NCBI GenBank assembly: GCA_013398955.1
Contig: VWPU01008494.1
Coordinates: forward strand, 147,909 to 211,908
Direction of reading: 5' to 3'
DNA: 64,000 nucleotides
From: Callaeas wilsoni
Taxonomy: Eukaryota > Chordata > Aves > Passeriformes > Callaeidae
How positions within the stretch are numbered: position 1 is the first letter of the stretch; the number at the start of each line of letters is the position of its first letter. The position numbers and the translations under genes are program-made. This document shows positions 1 to 12,100 of this stretch, piece after piece. The notes below the pieces were generated by a model, which did no database searches, was not told the DNA's origin, and saw only the letters and a program-made list of their open reading frames with translations.

Positions 1-617
1 GGCTATTGAACCCTGAGTGCTGACAATCTGATGTGAAGTCATGCAAAAGGAATGACATAAAAATGTATTTTTTATTGTATTTTGTCCCTCTCTCTCCCCC
101 AGAGCTGCCACAGCAGGAACGTGCTTCTTGGGAAGAGAACCTGTGTTATTGTTTGATTTCTATTTTCTGCCAAGGGCACTGGCAGAAACCAAAGCTTTCC
201 TGTTACAAGAGAGAGGAGTTTGCCAAAATTCTTATTTTTCTCTACTAATTTCAGTGTAAGGGATCTGAATGATAACACAGAAGGCTTATGTGCTTGCCAT
301 TTTACAGTTGTTTTGATAAACTGCCTTTTGCAAGAAGTGGTTATTTATAGTGTCCTAAAAACTGACTCCACAACCCATGAATGATACCTAAATTGCTGGT
401 ATCAATATCCATTTTCATTGCTATTCTTAAGTTCAAGTGAATTGAAATGTAATTAAATAAAACAAGCATATTCAAAAATGTTTTAGATGTTCTCAATGAT
501 CAGATATCAACATTCAGCAGTTATGTGTTCTAGAAACACCAAAGCAGTGATCTGTAATGTTTTCCCTATTTAGTCCCTAAAAGTACTTGATTTTGTCTTG
601 GTTCTCTCTTTCTTTCC

Positions 618-652
<35 letters not shown>
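618..652. repeat. (ATCT)n microsatellite
   Basis: About 8.75 uninterrupted copies of the tetranucleotide ATCT, preceded by a pyrimidine-rich stretch. An uninterrupted array of this kind is likely to be length-polymorphic in the species. Confidence 0.97.
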
Positions 653-1127
653 CCAACAGACTTTCTTTTTGAGGGGGATGCCGCTCTTTACATCACAGAT
701 ATTTACAGAGAAAATACTAGGAAAAAAAAAACAACAAGGAAAAAAAATCTTATCTTTAAAACAAATATGAAAAGGATAAATTTCTGAAGCGAGGTTGTTG
801 TTGAACTTCAAAGTGAGAATTAATATATAAAATATATAGGATCTTGAAAGAAATAAACTCTTGAAAAATTCTAATGTGTCTAATATAAGCCAAAAAAGAA
901 AAAAGAAATCCTTTGAGTCTTTAAAATAATATTAGTTTTGCATGTAAGTTTTTCTTTAACATCAACTTTTTTGACTGTTTTATTGAAACTTCAACAGACA
1001 GTAGCTTATTTTTCCACAGACTTAAGCACCTGAGATTTTTGGCTAATGGATATAAGGCCAGTAAAATTTCCTATAAAATGTAACTTTATACGAGAACTTA
1101 CATGATGTTTATAGAATATATTCCAGC

Positions 1128-1149
1128 GTTTGCTTTTTCAAAAGCAAAC
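1128..1149. repeat. Short perfect hairpin
   Basis: The arm GTTTGCTTTT (1128-1137) is followed by TC and its exact reverse complement AAAAGCAAAC (1140-1149). The loop of 2 nt is too tight for a stable RNA hairpin, so this is better described as a near-palindrome. A chance origin in AT-rich DNA is possible. Confidence 0.8.
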
Positions 1150-2213
1150 TTCTTGATATTCGTAGGAAGAATATCAGCTGCATTGCAATGGGAAAGTGAA
1201 AATGATCAGCTGACGAATACAAATAAACAGAGGTGTTTTCCCTGGCTTCACTACTTGCTTCCTGAGGATCTCTGCTTCCCACTCAAAGATCAATAAATAC
1301 CAAGCACAAATCTCAGTGAAATCCTTTCTGTTCCTTTTAATGAGCTGTGAGTTAGAACTTAAATTAAAACCAGGGATGAACAAAGACTTTTTTAATGAGA
1401 AAATTTCTGAATCAGAAATTCTACAAATTACTCTTGTTACTCTTCATTATCCTTAATTTTGGCAAATAGATCCTCTGGTGTCTATGGATTCACAAATATT
1501 GTCTGGCTAGATGGACTGCACTGAAGAATATTCGTCTTCATAAAATGAATAAAGGACAGCACTTCAGAGCCAAGAATGACAGATATCAGTACTGGATTCA
1601 TCCTTCAGAAGGAAATAGGCCTAGATATCCAAGATAATATACTTCTCAGAAATAATCTATCTATTTTATGGTTATCAACAGCAAAACACTCATTTCAGAT
1701 AAGAAGTTCTGCAAATTTAATTACTGTCAATCAACTAGGACTTTTAGCACAAGCTTTTACTCAGAAAGTAGGAAATGAGACAGCAAGCTCTAAAATGGAA
1801 GGGAGCATTTCAATGTACTTTGCCTCTTCTACAAGTCATATATAAAAGTATTCCAAACATAATACAACAGCAGTAATAAAACTGTCCATCAATTGGATTT
1901 CAGACATAAAAGCATCTGAATAAGAACAAAACATGTAGGATTTCTGACAGTAGGAGTCATGTTTACTTGCCTCCATGTAATTTACTCCAAAAACCTTTAT
2001 CTCTTTCAAACAGGTCAACAATTTCTAAACTTTCCTCCAAATTAGACACTCATACTTTCATTTGAGCTTCAGACTTCAGAGAAGTCAAATAGAAATTTAG
2101 CTTTAAGTTCCATGAGGCAAATTTAGGTCACTGCTTTGGACTGACACATCTACCCTTGTTCACTGCAGCCTGAAATGGCAAATAGGTGTAAATTGTGTCC
2201 GGGGAACAAACTT

Positions 2214-2368
2214 AGAATCATAGAACCACAGAGTCATAGGGACACAGAATCATGAAATGCAGTGGGTTGGAAGGGATTCCTAAAAGTCATGCAGTCCAGC
2301 CTTCCTGCAATGAGCAGGGACATCTGTGACTAGGTCAGCTTGCTCAGAGCCCCATCCAACCTGACCAC
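2214..2368 (-). mobile_element. CR1 LINE, 3'-end fragment
   Basis: The plus strand shows degenerate tail units (AGAATCATAG, AACCACAGAG, TCATAGG), then GGGTTGGAAGGGATTCC, then phrases matching the CR1 3' region (TTGCTCAGAGCCCCATCC, CAACCTGACC). The tail lies on the left, so the element is on the minus strand. Only about 155 bp remains; the 5' part is missing, as is usual for CR1. Tail units and body are diverged, suggesting an old copy. Confidence 0.9.
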
Positions 2369-4855
2369 CAGAGCGTCAGAATAGTATCACCCAAAGGAAA
2401 GTTTCTGGTCTCTCTGGTTTTTTCTTTCTTGTATCCGGTCCTACAAGATGGAGACCACCAAACTTGGCATTCTAGAAATCAATTAATCCCCCATTGAAAT
2501 GGGAGAATTTGGAAGGTAGCAGCAGCTGCTTCTATACTGCCCAAATCTTCCCATACAATCCCATCACCATGCATTTTTTCACTTGCCTTGGGCCAAATCT
2601 AAGAAAGGTTGACCCAAGGTTGCTCTGATTGCTTTCTAATTGTCACTCTGAAGAGGTTTGGTGGGAATTGACCAGGTATTAATGGATAGGTTTCAATATA
2701 CAAAAAGATATTAGCAAAAACTGTTGCCCTTAACAGAGAGGTAGAGGACTTGAATGCAATGTCCCTTTCTTTTCTCCTTTAGTGATGATTCCTTAAGATC
2801 TCTTCACTCAGAGGTAAGCATCTTACAGCCTTCTTCCAAGTAGCTGATGTGTGGCTTCAAGTATACAGGCAGTGAACCTGCCTGAATATTTTTCTCCTAA
2901 AATATCTTGAGTTTTGGAAGTGGTTCTAAAAGCTGGATGATGCTCTTAGAACTTTCTACATGTGGCAGTACCCAGTCAAAAACTAATGAACTACCCCCAC
3001 TTGCTGAGGAATCACTACTTCAAGAATTGGCACAAAATAAAAATATGGAATAAAACTTTCCTATTCCTGTCAGAGTAAGGAAAAAGCCACCTCAAAAAGT
3101 TACATAATGAGCATATCCCCCAAAGACAGTTATTTCAAGACTCAAATCATATTTTGCATTGAGGAAGACCATACCACAGGGTTACTTGTCTCAGCTGACC
3201 TTTGCTGAATTCACCCCTAATCTGCCGACCCATGTTGTAGTAATACTGCAGTTTCCCAGAAGGACTAAATTCCTGGGTGCAGCTGGGGATCATCATCACA
3301 GGGGAACAAAAAACTCAACATATTTCATTTTACCCAGTTCAGAAAAAGTCAGGGTGCTTCACACTGGTATCAAATCTACCTTCATCCGTCCCTTTTCTTT
3401 ATTCCTCTCAAGTCATAGCCACTGTTCTACTAGTTCTATCTCTACCTATGTTTTAATCTCCAATTACTTCATTAAGTGTCAGTTACCAAAGCTTTCTTTT
3501 TGCTTAGTAGACAATGTTTACTATTATTTAAGATTCGCATGCACATATTTTAACAGTATAGCTTAACATGATAATAGAGGGCTATTGATCAGAAAGGGAG
3601 TTGAACTGGAAGATGTTCAAACAGTCTTGACTCCTCCTTGTGGAGGATTATGTATGGACTCTGTCTGCTCTTTCATAAATAGCACCATTTAACATAAATA
3701 AAAGGCATTTAGTCCTCAGCTGAAGTGAGAGAGTCTGAATGAGTCTTGAATCAGCTTTATGTCATAATTTCTCACAGTCATCCCACTGTTCTGCTGTTTT
3801 CATTTAGAACGAATATAAACTATCCAGATTTAGTGTAAGTTTCTGCTTTCAGGAGCAGTGCACTTAGGGATTCACTGAGTATGTGAAACAAATTATCAGT
3901 ACCAGTTTTTAAACAGGGATTGAGACTAAGTAATGGAAATAGTAGAGCCCATGGGATTGATTAAAAGCGTGTTGAGTTCTCTAATATTCAAAGCACAGTA
4001 ATTAGAGCCCTCTATGACATAGGACTGTAAAATCCAGTTGATCAGATGCTCACGTACATGGGCTTTCCTTACAGCAGTAAGCTAACACCAGAAATGTTCC
4101 AAACATGTAATGGAAAAACTATTACTGTTTCAGAGCCCAAGACACCGCACACTGGATTCGCATTCCCGTTACAGTAAATTGCTGTTTATCTGGAACACGT
4201 CCTCCTATTCTGACATCCTAGTCTGTCCAAGGGTCCATATTTTCTGTCTGTTTCAGGCTGTGCTGATTACATCCCTCCGTGTGCCATTTGCGTCTCCCTG
4301 AAAACCGCTGCCGAAAGGAAAGCGTGGAGGCTGCGGGGAAGGGGAGACGCAATTAGCCCTGTCCTCCAGTCATGACGGGAAAGTTGATACAGGAGTAATA
4401 ACCACAAGCCAGGTCTCTCCTACATTTATTGTCATGCCCATCATAGCCAGTAACATTTCTCTAACAATAGTCATTTATAAAGGCCTGGCTTCTGTGGAAA
4501 GATTTACTAACAGCCCTAAGTGGAAACTCCACTATAAAACCAACATTCTCATGGAAATAGTACTACTACAAAGGCATAAAAATAATGCACAGAAGTGACC
4601 CACCAATGCATTTACAGTAAAACTCAAGGACTAAAATTAAAATAACCTCAATATATAAAATGAGTACAATTTTTTTTCTTTCCTTTTTGAAACACAGAAG
4701 TAGCTCTAATGGATCACAGACTGAAAAAAAAGCATATTGTGATTGGAGCTAACAATATTTTCACATTCTGCCCTTCAAAGACTCAACTCAATTTCATTTT
4801 TACAAGACAGAAACTGGCAGTAATAAAAGTTTTCTTTTTAAAATTATATATAAAG

Positions 4856-4872
4856 ATATATATATATATATA
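4856..4872. repeat. (TA)n simple repeat
   Basis: Seventeen bases of alternating AT within a wider AT-rich stretch from about 4836. Confidence 0.9.
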
Positions 4873-5266
4873 AAAGACAAAAACTAAAGGTAAGAAAGAT
4901 CATCAGGACTGAATAATACTGACTGATTTTCTGTCATTCTTGCTACTCCAGTTGCCGAGTATTCACAGAGTAAAAGAAAATACACCAGTGTCTCCAGAGA
5001 TGCTGTGTCAACAAAATCTCCTTCCGCTGGCATGATACAATTTCTGTTTAACTAATCAGGGGGAAATTTATCATACAGGACTTGGTGGGGTTGTTTATGG
5101 AGTCATTAGCACAATGGCACTCAGCTCTCAGATGACAGTTGCGCTCTTCAGAAGATGAAATGCTGCAGCTGGCTGGGAAATGAATGAAGGCCAAAACCGG
5201 AATTATAAAACAGAGGACTTAATTTGAAAAAAAATTGTTCCTAGGATTTCATGGATGTGTTGGTTG

Positions 5267-5291
5267 ATTTATTTATTTACTTATTTACTTA
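5267..5291. repeat. (ATTT/ACTT)n simple repeat
   Basis: Tetranucleotide repeat in which ATTT units are interspersed with ACTT units, ending before AGTTGTTC. Confidence 0.85.
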
Positions 5292-8200
5292 GTTGTTCTT
5301 TACAAATAATGGGAAGGTGCTGGAGACTATGAAGTGGTATTGTGCTGAAGTGTTCACTCATAGCCTTATGGTGATTTCTTCAGTGTCTTGCTGTAAGAAT
5401 ATCACACTTTGCTAACGGGCTCATAAAAGACCTTTTCGAAACATCAAAGTAATGGAATGAATTCCTAGGATAATATTAAATTGCTCAAATTCTGCCTAAT
5501 GTTCTGTCTCTGATTCCCAATCATAAAAGTAAGATAACCACTTGAATTCTAAAAATATTCCAGTGATTCCTGCCAAAAGTCTTACTGCTACCTTGTCCAT
5601 GTAAAACATGACTTCAAGGAGAATTTTGGTAAAACAGGGTCTAGTTCTTCATAGATTTCTTATTGCATATTTAACTGACATAAGCATTGCAAGGACTAAG
5701 TCAATAATATTTATAAAAATGTATGGAAGATACAGTTTCAAAAGAGCTTTAATAAAAGTGTCCAGCAGATAAAGCAGCAGATGAAATTTAGTTTAGAGAA
5801 ATGTAAAGCAAAGTAGATAGGAAAAGTATTCCTTGGAACAAGTAATTCCTTAAAACAAATCTACAAAACTCTACCTCAACATATGATGTTAAAAAGGAAA
5901 CAGAAAAAAAAGAAAAACAAATAGAAGGCCAGGAATAACTAAGAAAACAATAAAAAACATTAGTCATCATTATGCCACTGTAAAAATCCATGCTTCATCT
6001 TCATCGTAAATATCATGGTTATTGTGTTCTCCTCATGAAAACGTTACAGTAAAGTTAGAAACAGCTTAGCAAGTCCCTGAGCCACAAATTTCTGAGAGTG
6101 TATCCTGGGGCACTATGAATGATGTATATCCTGGTATGCCTGCCTGTTCTGTGACTTTTTCTTGAACATCCCATTATCCATCACTCTTGGAGACAGTACA
6201 GTGAGCTGACTGGACCTGTGGGCTGTCCTGACACATCATTCCTTATGTTCTCGACAGATTTTTTAAAAAAAAACAAACAACAAAGTGGAAGAGTAGTTTG
6301 CTTTAGTCAGTGTGCTTGGCTGGGAGGGAAAAGGGAGGTGTTCTGCTGCATACAGAAGAAAGAAGATATTTTCACTACTGTTGGTACTCTGGTCTGCCAG
6401 AAGAGCAGGAGGTTTAGAACAACATGAAGAAGGCTGAGTGGTCTTATATTTTAAAGCATGCCCTTTTTCTCACCAGAAATGCACAATCCCTGTCAGTATT
6501 CAGCTGCAGTCAAGTGTTCTTCACCCAGGCCCTGAGACAGTAAAAGCATCTTATTCTGTGCAGAATATTGGCAGTGTATTCCATGGACAGGAGGAAAGAG
6601 GGGACAGAATGGATAAAACAGCACATGACTTTTCTGTAGAATTATGATCATTATATTCCATAACAATTAGAAAGAACTTGAGTACTTGAGTATGATTTCC
6701 TGCTAAAAGGATATGTTGTAGAAAGCTTGCTAATGCAGCCCACATGAGCCAGTGCTGCTTGAAAAAGGAGAGCCAGGGCTTCAGTAACAAAGTAGAGACC
6801 CAGCATATCCCTAGGAATGTACCCTATCTCTCCTCTCTGGTCCTACCTGGAGAGGGTGGGATCAGAGAGACGTTCTTGATTCTTCCTTTAACTGTTCCTC
6901 TTTTGCCAGATCCCCAGAGGAAGACCACAGTGGAACAGTAGACAGAAAAAATCCCAAAAACTGTAAGTCCAGAAGAAAAGGAAGTATGGTCATCCCACTT
7001 AATATATTTTGATGGGAGATGAACAACCTCAGGGAGCACAACTTGCTGCACAGCAGTTTCTCCAAAAATGTGTCAGTGCCCAAGCTCAAAGACAAAGACC
7101 AGAAAGGGGAGACTCTCATTTGCATGCCCATGGAGTCCAGATCTATGTGTGGTCTAAAAGGACCTAAGAACATGCAGTAAAAATGTGCTGTCTTGCCATT
7201 ATGATAATTACACAGTCCATGTAATCTCTCTCCAATTGGTGATGTTAAAAATCCCATGTTTGCTTGCAGAAAGAGAAGCAGGAAGATGCCTTTTCTTTCT
7301 TTCATTAATATTGCCATCCATTGACTCCCCACACTGCAGCTGCTGCCGAAGATGAAGGGAACTAGCATGACTGCCTTCCTATGCAGTCCTTCTTCCATGT
7401 GAAATGAAATGAAATCAGCTCCTCAGCTGCTTCTCTACACACCATGATCTCTCTTTATATCACACAGCACATCTCCTTCTGCTGAGAAGTAAAATTGCAT
7501 CAACAGGACAACTCCACTCAAACATACAGCTTTACGTTGTCCTTACATGCTGCATCTGCTGGAATGACTGACACATAGAGCAGATCACACCAAAGCTGTC
7601 ATTTATCACTTGCCTTTAAGGTTTACCCATAAAAATACCATTTAATAAAATTCAGTTAGTGGTTTATTGAATTCAAAATCTTCTTCCAAAACTTTTATGT
7701 GCGTTTCCAAAAGTTTAGGGGCAATTATACATTGAAATGCTTATAGGGGAATATTTGTTTTCAAGTTCAGAAAATTAATCTGCCTTATACTTGGAAGCAC
7801 AAAGACTTACTATTTAGAGCTGTTCAAATACAGCCCATTTAACTATGACTTTATTAATATTATGGAAGCACTGATAGCAACCCTATAACTAACATTCAAT
7901 TAGGCATGAAAACAAATACTGATTGAAACCAAATAACTACACCTCAGTTCCTCTCACAGATGTGTCGTGCTTCCCAGGCAAAACATCTGGAAAACTGCCC
8001 TAGCAGGGCCATTGAGGCTTTCCTTAATGTCAAGGGATTCTTGGCAATCTACAAAACCTTTACTCCTAATTTCTGCAAGTTATTGGTAAGAGATGCAGAT
8101 GTTAAGTTAACATTTGCCTGTGCTTTTTGGGCATGAATCTTGTTGCACTGCTGCAGATATCGTTACATTAGGTCAGCTATCAATTACTTAATGTAAGGTT

Positions 8201-9072
8201 TAAAGTGGGTTTACAAATAATTTCAGCTGAGTGTTTGGACTGGAGCTGAAAGGCTGGTCTAATTTTTTTCCCTGTCCAAGACATTCCCTGTCATGAATAG
8301 GTTTTCTAGGAGTTTGACTTTTACAGAAATTAAATTTAGCCTGAATCTTATTGTCTGGGTAAATATTGTAAAGGAAAATATTGTTCAAAAACCCCCAAAC
8401 ACCTAAGAGAAGGGTTATTCCCATTGTTCTTCATTACTGTTGAATTAAAGAAATCAGTGAAGAAAATGTGAGTTTATAAATGCCAACCTATCAAAAATAT
8501 GTCACAGATCTCTTACAGCAGTTTTAGTACTTTACAGCACTGAGGGGAAGAAAAAAACAAGTCAGAAAAAAAGAGTGTTAAGTTCTGAAGGGATGTATTT
8601 TCCTTGATGGAGGAAAAATTGTCTCTCCTGGATCACAGGAGATCATTGTCAAGAAGTTGCTTCCAAAACATCCCAGACATAAGAGTGCACAGAAGGTAGC
8701 TGCATGGTCATAATCCTCACTGAGGGGAGCTCCAGGCGGAGTGCAGTGTGGAGGAGGGAGCAGTGGTGACCCTCAGGATTTCAAACAGAGACGCTTCTCC
8801 CCCAGATGGAGAAATAGAAATTAAATTTCTTGTGCGTCCTCCTGCAGTCAAGAGGTCTCAATTCTCTTGTTCGTGAGTAGTGCAACTGCTTTGCTCTCCT
8901 TCCCTTTTTCCATGGCGAATGAAGCCACCAGAAGTGAACCTTTTTGCATGAGTTCTTTTCATCAGTCATAACATCCATCCATCAGGTACAGAAACATCTG
9001 GGTAAGCTAGTTAATGTGTAGCTGACTTCAGTTAATGTTTATAATTAAGCCCTGAGATTCCACAAGCAGTGC

Positions 9073-9172
9073 ATTTCTGAGGGATTATCACACACCTCAG
9101 GTGCAGCATGAGGCACCAGCAAAAAGCCAAGTGACTTCAGCTACTCAAAGAGTGCAATAATCCCTCAGAAAT
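9073..9172. repeat. 100-bp interval bounded by 16-bp perfect inverted repeats
   Basis: The left arm at 9073-9088 (ATTTCTGAGGGATTAT) is the exact reverse complement of the right arm at 9157-9172 (ATAATCCCTCAGAAAT). They are separated by 68 bases, and the pairing can be extended inwards with a small bulge (CAC at 9089-9091 with GTG at 9152-9154). A further short pair, GGTGC and GCACC, lies inside. No target-site duplication is visible at the edges, so a MITE origin is not supported. It could fold as a long single-stranded or RNA hairpin. Confidence 0.85.
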
Positions 9173-12100
9173 CTATTAACCATGAGTGCCTTATAGATAT
9201 TATGGTATGGAAACTCCAAGGTAAAAAGGTCATACCTGTGCTTTTAATGAGAAATATTGACACATGCATGACATCACTGCCAGCCAATCAGAGATTGCCA
9301 TTGTTACCTTGTGTTCACAAATCATTTTATAGCAGCCCAAAGTTATAAAGCAGTTTACAGTGCTGTGAAAATGAAATAGATCACTTATATGTTGAAAACT
9401 CATTAAAAAGTATATTTTATATACAAAGCATGTTGAGGTCTACGCTTTCTTCAGGTCCATCTTCAGGTTCATAGTATGAACAGTTCAAGTTTTGGAATTG
9501 CTCATATTCATAATATTAAGCTCTTTAATTATTACAAACTATACATTTTCAATAATGTTTGTAGGATTTAATGAATACCTAAGCCTTGTCTTTCAGGATC
9601 CCACTGCAGTTCCTTCCCAGCACTGGTCCCAGCATTCTAACTGTATATCCTTGTCAACTGGTCTCTGAAAGGCATACTGGCCACCAAATCTGGACAAAGC
9701 TGGCATACTCCAAATTCCGAAATATATTTTAGTCCTGATGGACAAATGGGAGGGAGAAAAAGCACCCCTCCTTTAGGAAGCTCAGTTGAGGAGATGGCTC
9801 ATTAACTTGGGCCAAAAGTAGGTCAGAGATGACTCTATTCTGCTGTGGAGCAGTCCAACAATCCAGCATACGGGAAACTCTTCTAAGCAAGTGCAGCATC
9901 CAGAAACCTTGCCTCTTGTTGCTTGAATTGTTAGCCATAGGTGCAATCACAGAGGCCCGATAAGAGAAAGGAACTTGTGTTTTTTGCCAAAGGATAGCAA
10001 AACAGAAATTTTGGATATGATGATTTATTCAGAGGACAGAAAAACTAGGTGCAGATTTTCTTCAAATTTGGAAAACTTTCCTGCTTAGTCAAAAATGGCA
10101 ATTTGCAAGACATTTATGTTACTGCACTGATTGGTGACTCCTACTGTGATAATGTGCTCTACTTGGCATGATGAAGGACCACTCCAATGTGATTTTTTTT
10201 TAATTGCACGAATATGACTGAACAACATTAAGCATTCAGTATATAATGGTCAGAGAAAATAAGTGGGCCTTTCTTTATGACTTGCAGAGTCAACAAATAG
10301 GCTCTGTCAGGCCAGCGAGAAAAAGTGAGTGACAGATCTAAGAAGCTTTTCGGAAGAACGCATTGATATTTGAATCTGCAGTTTCCATGCTCTAGCTGAT
10401 GTCAGCTGTTGGGTGAAAGCCTAGATATCAGGTAGCCAAGACAAGCATCTAGCTGCCACTTGAAAGCTATCTCTTTCAGGGAAGAACTGAAGTAGTATTC
10501 TTTCTGTGGCTGTGCCTGCCAGGCAGCAGACAGATGCCCGCTGTGCGAGCTAAACCTCCCCTATTCCACCGTGCAGAGAGCATTGCACGAGCCCCAGTTA
10601 TACATTACAAAGCACCACAGCAAAGGAGAGACTCACGGGTTCCATCCCCGATGCTTGAGCCAAGGGCATTAATGCAAATACAGCATAAGTCAAAAGATGA
10701 GCACAAAAGCCACTTTGTTTTTGCAAGCAGTTGTGACATTATGAAAGTAGTGGTCATAGAAAATAACCCTGGATCAAACTGATCACAAGTTGAGTCAGTT
10801 TAAATTACACAGAAAGTGAAACAAACAGACTCATAACCAAGATTTCTTTATTTCAGGAAGAGAAACTTCAGGACCTTATTATACCCAGAACATGAAGTCA
10901 GCTGGGCTTCAGAACTCCCAAATATCAGCACGGAGGAGGCTCAGCGCACTGGAACTCAACACTTTCTGGAGCTTGTGACTTCAGGAAATGGAAACTCGCA
11001 GAGAAGAGGTGGGTAGAGCACTGCCAGATGGCTAACAGAAACAAGGGGAGAGAGAAGAATCATGCTGAGGTAGAGGAAAAACGACTCCAAAAGATTAATG
11101 CGTTCGGATCAGGAGAGATGACTAATCTCCTCCCCTGAGCACTGCAAGAACTGGCATGTGAAATATCAGCTCCAGAAGCAAGTGGTTTTTCTACCCCAGT
11201 GTACTGCACAAAAAGTTTCCTTGTGATAAGGATTGTAGCATGAGTAACTTCAGCTTGTGCACCAAAAACATGAGAAAATGCGTAATGAGGTAAAAGCTGA
11301 TGAAGAAAGATCAAAAGACAGTTCTCTGATGAGGAAGTTCTGCAAAATACAGGAAATAAAGAATATTCTAGTAGGAGTCTCTGGAACATTTCATATAGTC
11401 TCACATGAGAAATACTTAAAATATTAATGGAGTGAACTAAAATAAAAACTCTCAGGTAAAAAGTGAAAAATTGTCATTATCTGTATTAGAAGTCGATAGA
11501 AGACAAAGGTGGAACTTCAGATGAGTGTCATAATTGCTATGATTGCCTTTTGCCATTTGCAAGAGTGGAGTTTCAGTGTCACTCCTTTGAGAATTCAAAG
11601 TGAGACTTGACATGCTGTCTCTGGAGCTGGACTTTCCCATGATAAGAGGAACACAGACCATCTCCTTTACCCAGCGTTTGGAGGGAAGGCTGCTGCTGTG
11701 AGCCCCACTGCAGTCCTACATCACATTTGATAATAAGACCACATGCAATTCGAATCAGAAATTATGGATGAGTTCATGTCCTAAGAGCAGTATTGCTCTG
11801 CATGTGCCCAGTTGCCAATTGTTGTTTCAGATCCCTCAAAACTCCCCAAATGCTGCTATGACTTGAACTGATAGAGGTTTTGTCATGTTTGTCCTGATGT
11901 GACACAGCAGCCCTCCTGCAGATACACAAAAGGAACATTGCTAATGTAAATAGCCTCAAATGAGCATTTATAACTTTTTGACCTCCTGTATTTTCTCTTT
12001 GTTTCCTCTTGCCTTCCAAAGAGCTGCTTATCTAATATCTCAAAAGTCACCCTGGGATGGCTGACTTCAGTCCAGCAATGAGGATCTGATTCCACTTTCA

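Larger units (their letters stand above)
1..2213. other. Unique AT-rich noncoding DNA
   Basis: No recognisable exon, RNA gene or interspersed repeat. Open frames are short (under 90 codons), overlap on both strands and resemble no family I know. It holds an (ATCT)n microsatellite at 618-652 and a perfect 10-bp hairpin at 1128-1149, listed separately. A pyrimidine tract ending in CCCCCAG at about 95-101 looks like a splice acceptor, but nothing downstream supports an exon. Confidence 0.6.
2369..9072. other. Unique noncoding DNA
   Basis: AT-rich sequence with no recognised gene. It holds the small (TA)n and (ATTT)n repeats listed below. The longest non-repeat open frame in the window lies here (minus strand, 6862-7398, 178 codons), but it has no domain I recognise and is treated as a finding, not a gene. 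The stretches at 3950-4400 and 5040-5220 are more balanced in composition and free of repeats, so they could be conserved noncoding DNA, which cannot be tested from one sequence. Confidence 0.55.

Noticed and set aside
3159..3566. 135-codon plus-strand open frame
   Set aside because: Length is within chance expectation for this much AT-rich DNA. The peptide has no recognisable domain and there is no splice or promoter context.
9073..9172. MITE-type DNA transposon reading of the inverted repeat
   Set aside because: No TA or longer target-site duplication at the edges and no second copy in the window; kept only as an unexplained inverted repeat.
9240..9310. CCAATCAGAG motif resembling a promoter CCAAT box
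   Set aside because: A lone CCAAT-type motif with no CpG island, TATA context or transcript evidence is expected by chance in 64 kb.
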